A DNA stretch of 64,000 bases from Sipunculus nudus (Eukaryota > Annelida > Sipuncula > Golfingiida > Sipunculidae), in contig CM049316.1 in assembly GCA_026874595.1 (NCBI GenBank), positions 29,495,339 to 29,559,338 on the forward strand, read 5' to 3'. This document shows positions 36,502 through 48,700 of the stretch, in pieces; position 1 is the first letter of the stretch; every line of letters starts with the position of its first letter. The translations under genes were made by a program, and so were the position numbers. The notes under the pieces are model-generated. The model was not told the DNA's origin, made no database searches, and saw nothing but the letters and a program-made list of their open reading frames with translations.

Positions 36502-38040
36502 ACAAGTGACCCATGGGTCATGACGCTCAGCTGCCAAGCATGACCTGTGACATCATGGGCTGAGATTCACAACTTCCAGTCAAATTTTGAAGAACCAATT
36601 TGCCAATTTGTTGAAATTTTCTACGACAACAGAAATATATATATCACCTATGTCTGGTTAAAACACAGTGAATTGATGGTCTGAGGAAAATGTATGATTG
36701 TTAAGGTATCCAGAACTATTCCCATAGCTTACTTGATACCTGTCAGTCTCAAAAGGAACACCACAAAGGGCAAATATAAAATCAAAATATATAGCAAAAA
36801 ATCAAGGAAATCCATGCAAGAATTATTGAGAAACAGGTGCTTCTGTATGAATTTTTATTTAATACAAGCCAACTGTACTGCACTTTCATATATGATGATA
36901 ATATTTATTAAGAAATATTAGACCCAATCCTTTGCAAGATTACATTAATATACGTCCGATTGCCTTCACTTTAACAGTTCTTGAGATAATATGATCAAAA
37001 GGAATTTAAAGATAGTTGCCTGGTGGCCATTTTGGACTTCTGACAGGTCTGAAATCAGACAACAACCATTCTCTAAATCAGACCAAAAATTGAAGGTAAA
37101 TAACTGAAACTGTAATTACTTGGCAACCAATGAGTGAATAATTTAGACCTGCAACCTTTAACCTCCTGACCAGCTGACCTCAAAATCAATTAGTTTTTTC
37201 TTCATGCAAAAAGACCCATAAATATGAAGTTTGAATCACATTCAGTGATGCATAGATGTGGCATATGTGAAAGACTGAAGGTTTGGGTTGAACAGTTTTA
37301 CTTGAAATATGTTCACAAGCATTTAGAACAATATTGTGACCTTGACCTTTGAACTTTTGAACTCAACATCAATAGGCTTCTTCCCCTATTGGTAGGTAAG
37401 CCATATATGACAGATGGAAAGTATAGATTGAAAAGTTTGCCTGAAAATGACTCCACGCAAGAAGAGGGTGCTGTGAACTTGACCTTTGACCTCAAAATCA
37501 ACCGGTCTTTTCCCCTGTTAGCAGAGAAGTGATATCAGTGCTGAAAGGTTTGGAATGAAAGGTCTAGCTTGAAATGTGTCCACAACCTTTTCAAAGAAGT
37601 GGATCCTGTGACCCTGACCTATGACCTTGTGACCTTAACATCTATAGGATTCTTCTCCCACTTAGTAGGTGAGCTATATGTGAAAGATCAAAGAATTGGG
37701 ATGAAAGGTTTGGCTTAAAATGCATCCACAGGCTTTTCAAAGAAGTTGGTACTGTGACCTTGACCTTTGACCTTGTGACCTCAAAATAATTATGGTTCTT
37801 CCCATGTTGGTAGGTGAGCTGTATGTGAAAGATGGAAGGTTTTGGATGAAAATTTTGGCTAAAAGAATTATTTCTGGGGGGTGCAAACACACCCCATAAC
37901 TTCGAGAATATAGGTCGCAGTGACCTAATTTCAGGTTTGCAAGGAGATCTTTTTAGAACCTCTAAGACTGCATAGGGTTCATGGCCCTAGCCCCTACGGT
38001 TACGATTTGTGCCCTGCTAACGGACGGACTATGCTTAGCT
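36502..38040 (-). mobile_element. Family A-like element with a 160-bp tandem array
   Basis: The 3' end (minus strand) at 36502-36535 is intact: GCTCAGCTG preceded outward by the TGACCCATGGGTCA palindrome and CTTGTTTT. At 37080-37870 about four to five tandem units share 'ctgtgaccttgacctttgacc', 'cttcccctgttggtagg' and 'gaaaggtttggcttgaaatg'. The 5' end is eroded near 38010-38040 ('ctaacggacggactatgcttagct'). Confidence 0.5.
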
Positions 38041-40130
38041 ATGAAACTAATACATGTGTTAAAAATAACCCAAAGGGTCAAAACACCTATATATTATACA
38101 TGAGCAAACTGGGGTTGGGCGTGTTAAATTTAATTAACTGAATTAAAGGAATCAGTACTATAAATTTTATTATTTTAAGGCTAGTCCTACCCCTTGGACA
38201 GTATTCATCTTAACTGTTCAACTGAAGACTACCCCAATGAGCCCCACAGTCACACCCAAGTCACTTTCTCAGACACCCAAAGGGTTTGTTTGCATATCCT
38301 TTACATTATAAAGTTTGTAAAAACAATCCCCCTGATTTGTACTGACATGAAAGGTCAAAATACCTTTTGAAAAACAAAAATGACGTATGTTGTGACTGTA
38401 TTTCTTCCCAGGGAAGAAAGTATTTCTTCCCTTCCCTTCCTTTCCCTCTCGGAAGGTTGTGCCAACCCTGACTATTTACCTAGTATCATGTAACAACTGA
38501 TACAGCCATGAGTCTTATTTAATATGATCAACTGCACACTTGTCATTCATTTATTTGCTTCATATAAGCCCTAATAGTAAACAATTTAATTAATTATATA
38601 TATTTCATTTTTTATGATTGAAATGAAAAATACCCTATGGTGACTGCATGGTGTCATTTTGGAATACATTTTTGGCCATCAATGGAAGATCCATAAGTAA
38701 CTGCAAGGTAATTCCCTGTTACTTAATAACTATAAAATTCCTTTTCCATTAATTTTTCTTAAAGTTGTTATTATGAACCAATAATTTTTTTTTAAATTAT
38801 TGTTTATTGTTATGTTTTTTCGCCAAAACAACTACAGGATAGGGTGTGGACAGTAAGATCCGTAAGTAGCATGGGCAATTGTTAGTATACTTTAAATTTA
38901 TTAACTGAAATGAATTCTGTAATAATAAAAACTTTCCATTTTTAAATGAGAATAAACTAAATCTGATAAAAGCTTATTGCACTGTGCAAAACATGAAAAC
39001 TGTGACCCAAAACCACTAATAATGCAATCAGGAAAAAACATATGATGCCATTTTCTGTCAAATTTTCTGATTATGATGCTATATTTTAAGTATATATGTT
39101 CAATAGGAGCACATTTGTAACATTTTTCATGCTTCCAACATCTTATAATAAGGTAGCAGCTTAAATATTGATGAATTATTTTATAAAATTGAAAAAAATA
39201 TGACCATAAAATATTATTTAAAAAACAATCATGATTGTTACACAACAGCTAAATTGAATTTTGGAAAATATGTCACCTGGAAGATACTGAAAATGCTTGA
39301 CACACATGCTGACGAATTGATGACCAGTGCATGGCCGGGGCTTCCAAGTTTTACACATTTGGACTACAACCCGGTAGGGCTAAAACGGGTACAAAATTTT
39401 GGACTCGAGTATCCAATAGGCATTACCTGACTCAGACTTGAGTACTTGTTACCGTGGCAACACTGTGAAGATAATACGAACATCTGTTTACAGATGCAAA
39501 ATATGCATAAATTTGACTTAGTGACGGCTTAACTTTATTGCAACGAAGGAATAGATATATGTCATAACAAGACCTCAATTAATTTGACTAGCATATGTTT
39601 AGAGCCCTACGCCAGGCTACGACAATGGATAAATAATCCTACAGACTGTCCTAAAATTTGAAGTAATATACATATATGCATGTACATACAAGAGTACTCG
39701 AGTGCAAATCTTGGACTCAAGTACTCGGTAAGTATTACCCGGACTGGAGTACTCGAGTACTCCTTTCAGCCCTACAACTGGGCACTTCCGAGTGACTTCC
39801 GAGCACAAAATTGTCTACGTTATAAATTTCAGATTAGAGAACGGATAACTATTGTTATTCATCGAATGATAGAACAGACCTTAATTAGGTGAATAAAAAT
39901 CGAAAAAGTATTGATATGGTATCACTTTGTATATGCATTATCGCTTTATTAAAAAAAATACTTGGCTTCCGACTTCTGATCTCCGAGTTTACAGACAGCC
40001 ACCACATACAGACTGGAGCCTCAATCAGTCAGTGCCTACTAAAACAACTTTGAATTGTGGTTTTATTACTAGTGTGTGTGTTGGAATGCAAGTTTTTCTT
40101 AGTATATAAATAAGTTGAAGGAAGTAATGA
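38041..40130. other. No gene seen
   Basis: AT-rich sequence. Repeated 'gagtactcgagtgcaaat'-type stretches occur near 39360-39470 and 39690-39770 (direct and inverted ACTCGAGTACT). No exon is recognised. Confidence 0.4.
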
Positions 40131-40171
40131 TCGTAAGGGAAGTATGAACTGTCACCTAATGAGCGTATTAC

Positions 40172-40260
40172 CTTCGTCTGTGACAACACGGCTAATACTG
40201 CTATGTTCCACTCTCGCGAGCAGTCTCAACCTTGACCTTGATGCACCTACTCGTGTATCC
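40172..40260 (-). other. TMEM170: Candidate 5' non-coding exon of TMEM170
   Basis: On the minus strand a good donor (GAAG|GTAATA, GT at 40171-40170) follows a GC-richer stretch that contains TCTCGCGAG at 40212-40220, a near match to the TCTCGCGAGA core promoter element. TMEM170 needs an upstream leader exon, because its first coding exon starts at an acceptor. The link is inferred; the transcription start is not defined. Confidence 0.3.
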
Positions 40261-41040
40261 GTAACTACTAACATCTCGACCTACTCGTAGCTACTGTTTC
40301 GACTGGTACCCTGCTCAGCAGGGCGTTATAATGGTAAATGTCAACGCAGTTACATCCCATGCTTGTTGCGGAATCCACAACTGTGATAAGATTGATGGAG
40401 AGGAGCAGAGCGAATCGGAATAAAGCGTCTTGGGACGAGACAAATCCCATGCCATATCCATTTGATCTCTCTCTATCTCTCTCTCTATAAATATATATAT
40501 ATGTACACACATAAATATATATATATATTCAATAGAATGAAATAAGCCAATATATATTATATACCAGTTATACATCTAATAAGTAATAAGAAATATTTTA
40601 CACATTTTATTTGCATTGTATGCTGTCAGTGAGCTGTATGAAAAGTGAATAATTCTAATAAATAGTTCTCAAACTTAAACCAAATTTCAATTAGTATCTA
40701 CGGTTTAAAATGCATTTATTGCGAAGTAACTCAATGATAATGATTCATTGAGTCATAATTTTACTTTTTTTTTGCAAATATGAAACGGTGGGTAGCTCAC
40801 ATTGAGTTATATTCTATACACGTGGGAACTAATAGAATGGTATATCCGTTAATTAATGACGAATGTCTAGCTGGCCAGGCACCCAGCGTGAAATCCCATT
40901 CGCCATCCGACGTACTACATCTGGATTTTCGTCCGTACCTTTAGGTACGGGATAACTTTGTTACAGGCTGTCGAAGTTACGGATCAAGCCACAGTCGTAC
41001 ATTCGCGTGTGCCCACACCGGCGTGCACAACAGCATCAAA
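40261..41040. promoter_or_regulatory. Probable CFDP1 promoter, perhaps shared with TMEM170
   Basis: It precedes the CFDP1 ATG at 41041. The final 200 bp are GC-richer and CpG-bearing ('cgtgtgcccacaccggcgtgc') and contain the palindrome GTACCTTTAGGTAC (about 40936-40949). The ATG has A at -3 (atcaaaATGT). Short (TA)n and CTCT runs lie at 40470-40530. No TATA box at a convincing distance. Confidence 0.35.
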
Positions 41041-41098
41041 ATGTCTGATGAGGAAGACTACTCGTCTGACTCAAGTGATCAAGATTATGTCCCGTGTG
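41041..41098 (+). CDS. CFDP1: CFDP1 coding exon 1
   Basis: Encodes [19 protein letters not shown] plus one base, ending at the donor G|GTGAGA. The D-x-D-YVP motif and acidic serine-rich start are typical of BCNT proteins. Confidence 0.9.
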
Positions 41099-41779
41099 GT
41101 GAGATGAATTTTTTAATTCACCTATTTCAAACTATTCCGATGAACAGACTGCCTCTTCTCACGTCATCAATTGCTCAGGGCATTCGTTGAACCCAATGAC
41201 AATGTTCACCAGTTCAGTTGATGGGTTTACCATGATAAAAAAAAAAAGGGGGGGGGGGAGCAGTGAATGTGAGCCAATGTTGTAATTTTTGTTGAAACTG
41301 ACCATGCACCAGCACAGCACCCCACATGCATAAACCCTGTTTGCTAACAGGGTATAAGCATAAAGGTAACAAGACTGGCTCCAGGGCAGTCATAGACCCA
41401 GTTGTGGCTCTGTTAAATGAACAGAGCCACAGCGCTTCGCCTTCATTCACTTAGCGTCCGGTCATACATTGAGTCAAACTTTTCTGTCTGACAAGAAAAT
41501 TACGCTCCGTCAACTTCTTATTTCTAGGCCTACCTTGGCTTAAGATGATATGCACCCATCGGCCAAAAAAATTTGAACTGTCAATCTATTTTAACCATTT
41601 TGTACAGAAAGGGAAGAACAAAACAAACAAATCTGAATGTGAACCAATATATTTACCAATTTAAAAAAAAAAAGTTTTAACCTTTCAAGTGAAAACAGGT
41701 TTGTTAGCATCACTGCTCCCTCACTGTCACTATGAATACGTATAAACAATAAAGATGTGTGTATATAAAAATAAATATG

Positions 41780-41816
<37 letters not shown>

Positions 41817-41877
41817 AATTGAATGTGAACCAAAGTTTGCTCCTTATAATTGTTTTAGGGAATGCTATTTTACTCTC

Positions 41878-41947
<70 letters not shown>

Positions 41948-42458
41948 AGGAAAAACTATATATAACTGTAAATATATAACTTTATTGTATAACAAAAATG
42001 CATGGGAACTAATAATTTTGCTGAACTGCATGTGAAGTTAATATTACTCTGAAGAAAAACAACACTGTTAATGCACAACAGTCTGTTTCACGGGATGCGA
42101 CCCGATCATCAGGTGAATGTGGTTGGAATACATATATATATTTATATTGGTTATTTATATATATATATATATGTATAACTATATATAACTGTTTATGTAT
42201 AACTATATTGTATAACAAAATTGCATGGGAACTAATAATTTTGCTGAACTGCATGTGAAGTGAATATTATGGGGGGGGGCAATAGTACACTTACAAATAT
42301 TTATATATATATATATATATAAATATGTACATGTATATGTGCATAAATATATATATTTATATTTTATATATAACTTTGTATACTGAACTGAATGTGAACC
42401 AATAAGTTTGCTCATTAAAATTGACAAAAGGTGTGTTATGGTGAATGCTCTCTCACTG

Positions 42459-42515
<57 letters not shown>

Positions 42516-45500
42516 TTGACAATATAGATGTGTCTACATATAAATATATATAATATATATTATATATATATGTATATATATAATATATATATAATGTATA
42601 TATATATATAATATATATATATATTCATGCTTTGTGTCTGAAATACGCGACTCGATTAAACAATGAGGCACATTCCGACCTGGCTTAAGGAGGTGTACAG
42701 GTACCAGGGAAGTTATTGGTGAACTGACAAGGTGTCCCCAGTTCTTAGGACACTAGCAAAACGTGACATTATTTTCATTTATAAATTACAGAGATTATGG
42801 CGTAAAACCTAAAATTGTTCTCTAATTTATTACAGAGAATATGGAGTCCCCCTTATAATGCATATATATATATAAGAATATATGTATATATATAAATATA
42901 TTTATATATATATGCACATAAACGTATACATATTTATATATATATATATATAAATATTTGTAAGTGTACTATTGCCCCCCCCCCTCCCCCATTATATTAA
43001 CTTCACAAGCAGTTCAGCAAAATTATTAGTTCCCAAGCATTTTTAGTGAACCTGTGAGCTTATGCGATGGCGCAGCGTCGTCCGTCCGCCGTCCAGGGCT
43101 GGCTTTCCGTAATCCATGGCTGTAAGTCAGAAACGGTCGGAACTAGCAGCTCCAAATTACATGTAAGAATTCTTCACATGTGAAACTTGGTGCCCTGGAG
43201 CTTATTATTGGGTATCTGCATTAATTTAGATTTTATAGAGAAAAAGCTTAAAAACCTTTCAAAATCTTCTTCTCTGCAACTGTCCAGCCAAATTGTCCAA
43301 TATTTCACAGAAATGATCCCTGGAACAATCTCTCTCAAGTTTGTTCGAATGGTTCCAGTTCGGAGATTTTTGGCCGAGTTACATGAGGTTGAACTTAGTC
43401 ATCTGTCCAAAAAAGCACACTAAAATTAAAATCTCAGAAACGGCTAGAGCTATAATGACCAAATTTTATACCAATGTTTGTCACATATGTCATATCTGAT
43501 TTTGAGGTATTGGTGGCACCACCTACATTGATGTGTTTTTTACAAGCGAAAATGTAATTTTAAACTCTTCTAGCTTATACACTGATTTATGATGAAACTG
43601 TTCAGCTGATTGGTTTAAACTTTACAAGAATTATTCTATGGTAAGGTTCTGCCAGTTTTATAAGAATAGATTGGGTAAATACAGTTTTAAAAAAGCATTG
43701 TAGCCAATTGAAAAAGGCTTTCTTTATTTGAAAACAGATTTGACTTCATGCAGCCAAGTCAAGAGGTCACTCAGTACAAACAGGTGGGGTCCAGACATCA
43801 CCATGGCAACTGACCTGGCTGGGGGGGGGGGTGTCTAGGCAATGTGTCTAGACGTCTAGACACAGCGTCTAGACGTCTGGACACAATGTTTAGATGCAGA
43901 ATTCCCAGATTATTGGAACTATATCTTTCAACTGTTTGAAAAACTTGGTTTGCATTTTAAGCGAATCGGGTTTATCATTAGGTCACATGTGAACTTCTGC
44001 GCCTTCATTTTTGGTTGACCTCTGACCTTTCCTTGCTGCCCAGTGTCCATTTGTGCGTCTGTTTCCACACATAAACCCACATATCTCGGGAACTGTTTGA
44101 CCGATCAGGCTAAAAATTTTGCACAAATGTAGCCCTTTGATAGCTTTATAACATACACTAAAAATGGTGGCGCCACCTGCAACCAATTTTGCACAGTGTC
44201 CATCTGTTCATCTGCCTTGGGATAATATTACTCATATCTCAGCAGTGGTTTGACTTATCCACCTGAAATTTTGCAGGTTTATACATCCTGGACAGCTTTC
44301 TCAATTTCATGACAAGTGGCGCCACCTACATTCACATTTTCTCTGTAGACATCCAAGCTCATATCTCGGGAACCGTTTGACCGATTGGGCAAAAGGTTTG
44401 CATGTGTATAGATCTTACATAGCTCTTCATCATAGGCAAAACTGGTGGTGCCACCTGCAACCACTTATGCACAGAGTCCATCTGATCTTCTGCCTTTGGA
44501 TATAATCACTCATATCTCAGCAGTGGTTTGACTTATCCACCTGAAATTTTGCAGTTTTATACATCCTGGACAGGTTTCTCGATTTTATGACAGGTGTCGC
44601 CACCTACATTCACATTTACTCTGCAGACATCCAAGCTCATATCTTGGGAACCGTTTGACGGATTAGGCCAAAATTTTGCATGTGTATAGATCTCACATAT
44701 CTCTTCATCATAGGCAAAACGGGTGGTGCCACCTGCAACTATTTATGCACAGCGTCCATCTGTTCATCTGCCTTAGGTTAAAATCACTCATATCTCAGCA
44801 GTGGTTTGACCTTGCCACCTGAAATTTTGCAGGTTTATACATCATGGACAGGTTTCTCGATTTTATGACAGGTGGCGCCACCTATATTCACAATTACTCT
44901 GCAGACATCCAAGCTCATATCTCGGGAACTGTTTGACTGATTGGGCCAAAATTTTGCTTGTGTATAGATCTCACATAGCTCTTCATCATAGGCAAAACTG
45001 GTGGCGCCACCTGCAACCACTTATGCACAGCATCCATCTGTTCATCTGCCTTTGGATAATATCACTCATATCTTGGCAGTGGTTTGACTTATCCACCTGA
45101 AATTTTGCAGGTTTATACATCCTGGACAATTTTCTTGATTTTATGACAGGTGGCACCACCTACATTCACGTTTAAGCTGCAGACATCCATGCTTATATGC
45201 AACACACCACGCTCTATTCCCCTTGCCACTTAATCCATGCCTCACGTCACCCGTCCCACTCTGATTTCTGCGGATACACATAGTGGCTTGTCGACTACCC
45301 ATATTCTGGTTTTAAAATGTCCTAGTCCGAAACTTGCAGGTCAGAAACGTCCATTTTGCTGAAATCATAATGACTAAGGTAGATATGCAGGACTTAGGAG
45401 GATCAATATTAAATTTAAAAAATAAACCTCCATTCATACACCTAAACTTTGCACAGGTTCCCATTAGGCCTGTAGGCCTTGTTGTTATACAATATAGTTA

Positions 45501-45532
45501 TATATAGTATATATATGCAGTTATATATAGTT

Positions 45533-45628
<96 letters not shown>

Positions 45629-45700
45629 TAAAATAGCAATCCCTAAAACACACCCTTCTGTCAGTTTTAAGGAGCAAACTTTGGTTCACATTCAGTTATG

Positions 45701-45768
<68 letters not shown>

Positions 45769-48700
45769 CATATTTATTTTTATATACACACATCTTTATT
45801 GTTTATACGTATTCATAGTGACAGTGAGGGAGGAGTGACGCTAACAAACCTGTTTTCAATTGAAAGGTTAAAATTTTTTTTCTTTAAATTGGTAAATATA
45901 TTGGTTTACATTCAGATTTGTTTGTTTTGTTCTTCCCTTTCTGTATAAAATGTGTGAGTACAAACAATTTTATTGGGTAAAATTGCTTACAAACGCATTT
46001 TATGGCACTGCCCCTAACGGTGTTAAGCTTGTGGCACCCTTAGCCTGCCTGCCACGGCACTGGTAGCTGTTGGGTATTAAAGACACATTGCAATGGGCGC
46101 CATGCAGAAAGCACTATGGGAAGCAAGCCGGTCAGCTATCACGTGAACAGAGGCCAAGGTGAAGGTGAGCGTTGACACCTGTCTACGTACATCCAGTACT
46201 CCCCAAGTGGTATTTACCCTGTAACATGGTTAAAATAGATGGACAGTTCAAATTTTTTTGGCCGATGGGTGCATAATCATCTTAAGCCAAGGTAGGCCTA
46301 GAAATAAGAAGTTGACGGAGCATAATTTTCTGGTCAGACAGAAAAGTTTGACTCAATGTATGACCGAACGCTAAGTGAATGAAGGCGAAGCACTGTGGCT
46401 CTGTTCATTTAACAGAGCCACAACTGGGTCTAGGGCAGTCATTGCTGTACTGGTTGTTGACCCAGGTTTGGCCCTGTAGTACAGCCGAAGCCATTTATTC
46501 TCAAGTCCGTTAACCGAAAATGCAGATTATTTGCAAGCAATTATGAAAACTAAAACCATTTCCCAAATGTTATTATTAAAAATGCCCTGCTTAAGCGGAA
46601 GCCTCATAATCGCCAAATTGTTATTAACACAAGTAAAAATATGGGCAGAAAAGTAGAAAACTCACATTAACTGCAAGTATCTACCTGAGCCTGTGATTTG
46701 TTTTTCGTAATCCTCAGAATTATCAATGACTGGAACCCAAAGGATGGCACTATGATAAGTGCAGATGCAATATAGAGAAAGAGGGACAATACATGTGCAC
46801 AAAGGGCCTTAATTACCCTGTTCTCAGTGAGGCATTTCTGTACAGTCAAACACGCTTCTTTTTGAAGCAAGTTAACAATGGCAGATCAAAATCACCTCAC
46901 ACATTTCAAACAACTTGATCACAAGAGCAATTCTAAATAAGCTCAAGTTTTATTAAGTCTTTTTTATGACAAACTTTGTATGCTAGCTGTCTTATAGTAC
47001 GTTTCTTTGACGATACTTGTAAGAAAAATTTTAGAAGGCACTGATATAAACTTGAATTGTTAACCCATCTGTTCATTATGTGCTGTCAAAACATTTCTGC
47101 TCAAAAACACCAGGGAATAACAAATCACATCACATTCAGTTATCGGTGGTTATGTGTGTCAATTGCATATGCACAATCTTTCCTTAGCTGATAGGCAACA
47201 AGTTATCAATATTTGTGAAACCCAAAAAATGCAAAAAGGTCCAATCCACCATTTGGCTTCCCCTTACACATGGTAAAGGTGTACTTCGCCATAACGCGAC
47301 TTCTGTTTATTGCAATTAATTTGCTTGACCAAAGCTTCTTGCAAATAAGGGGCTGCGTCTGTATATAGAGCCATATGTTTTCAATAAAGGCTGTTACAAT
47401 TGACTTGTCCATTAACTATCAAGAGTTTGCGGTCTATTTATGAAATTTGAGCACAAATTTTTTTGGGGCAATTTTTTATTTCCTAATGAATTTTACAGGG
47501 CAAAATGTTTGCAAACAGATTTGGGTATTGCCGTCCTGTATAGTGAATTGGTTTGTTTTCTGAGCTGCCTGGCAATACACAGCCCTATTTTCGATGATGA
47601 TGCTTCCATTGCATCCTTAAGTTATGACCGGCGGGTCTATTGTTTCATTGTGGTGTTTTGTGCTTTTGTTTGCCGAGCCTGATGATATATTTTTTTTTAT
47701 ACATGAAGGACTTGAATAGAAGGCCGTCCTTTTTAGAAGCAAGATCAGAAAAAAATATACACTGGATCGTCATATCAAGGAAATATGATAGTACTGTTTT
47801 ACTTCATCTGCCTTTGAACAAACAAATATAACATTGGACTAAAAAAAGAATATTGATAATACAAACAGAAGTCATCAAAAGATACACGTCCAATAAATGA
47901 ATAGAGATACTAATCCTTGTTGTTACATTTACTTGCAGCAGGCGAAGTGGTGAGCGAGGAAGAAGAATCAGGAGAGGATGAACAGCTGAGTCTGGGAGAT
48001 GATGCACAGGATGGACAGAAGAACAAAGGGAAGAAAAGGAAGAGGAAACCTGCCAAACAGGAGACATTTGCTAGGTAAAGAGCAACTGTAGGAGTTGTAT
48101 TATGATATTTGTATTGGGGTTTATGGCTCAGCTGACTATAGGTCAACTTAGCCATAGTCACAGTCCCTTGTCCATCTGTCTATCCTTTCATCAGACTTCA
48201 ACACATTTTGAAATCATTAGACCTATGAATCCGAAATTTGGCATACTGTTAGATGTCCCCAAAATCTTCTTACAAACCACAAATTGGGTCATTGCATCTC
48301 AGTTGAGGAAAAACATTAATTTTCTATTAAAAACCTATTATCACACTTAAGGGCTGCCTAATATCAAAACTACTTACCTGTTTTTTCATAATATTTACCA
48401 TAGATTTTCTTATATATATTTCCTACATACATGCCATAAATGAAATCTGTATTGTGCAGTTTCCTATTGGTCCATTTTCCGTCATCTGGCTGGATGTCCA
48501 TTGTAAGACTGGCACGTTTCGACACCATTGCACCTACAAAAATGAAATTCAGCATACACATAGATGTCCCAAAAATCTCCTACTATGCCAAAAATTGGGT
48601 CAATAGGACTTTGTTCCTTCAAATTATAAGAAAAAAACTCAATTTTTTATTAAAAATCTATTTTCACACTTCAGGACTACCTAATATCAAATCCACTCAT

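Larger units (their letters stand above)
41393..46432. mobile_element. 5,040-bp long-TIR DNA transposon, Mutator-like, non-autonomous
   Basis: The ends TAGACCCAGTTGTGGCTCTG (left) and CAGAGCCACAACTGGGTCTA (right) are inverted. The inverted similarity continues for about 490 bp, as far as the AT-rich cores. A perfect 9-bp direct repeat flanks it. A 9-bp duplication with long inverted repeats is typical of Mutator-like elements; no transposase frame is visible, so the assignment rests on structure. Inside are several (TA)n runs, a smaller inverted pair (42222-42310 with 42945-43030), a direct pair (42000-42040 with 42223-42263) and a nested family B element (43035-45483). It lies in CFDP1 intron 1. 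Confidence 0.8.

Noticed and set aside
38901-39245. 114-codon minus-strand frame
   Set aside because: AT-rich, cysteine- and tyrosine-scattered sequence with no domain, no splice signals at sensible places and no repeat or family match.
43841-43890. Short palindromic cluster of 'gtctagacgtctagacac'
   Set aside because: A local simple repeat of TCTAGA/GACGTC inside a family B element; too short to call an operator or separate element.
45442-45640. Frame encoding a long (YI)n chain
   Set aside because: It is the translation of a (TA)n microsatellite.
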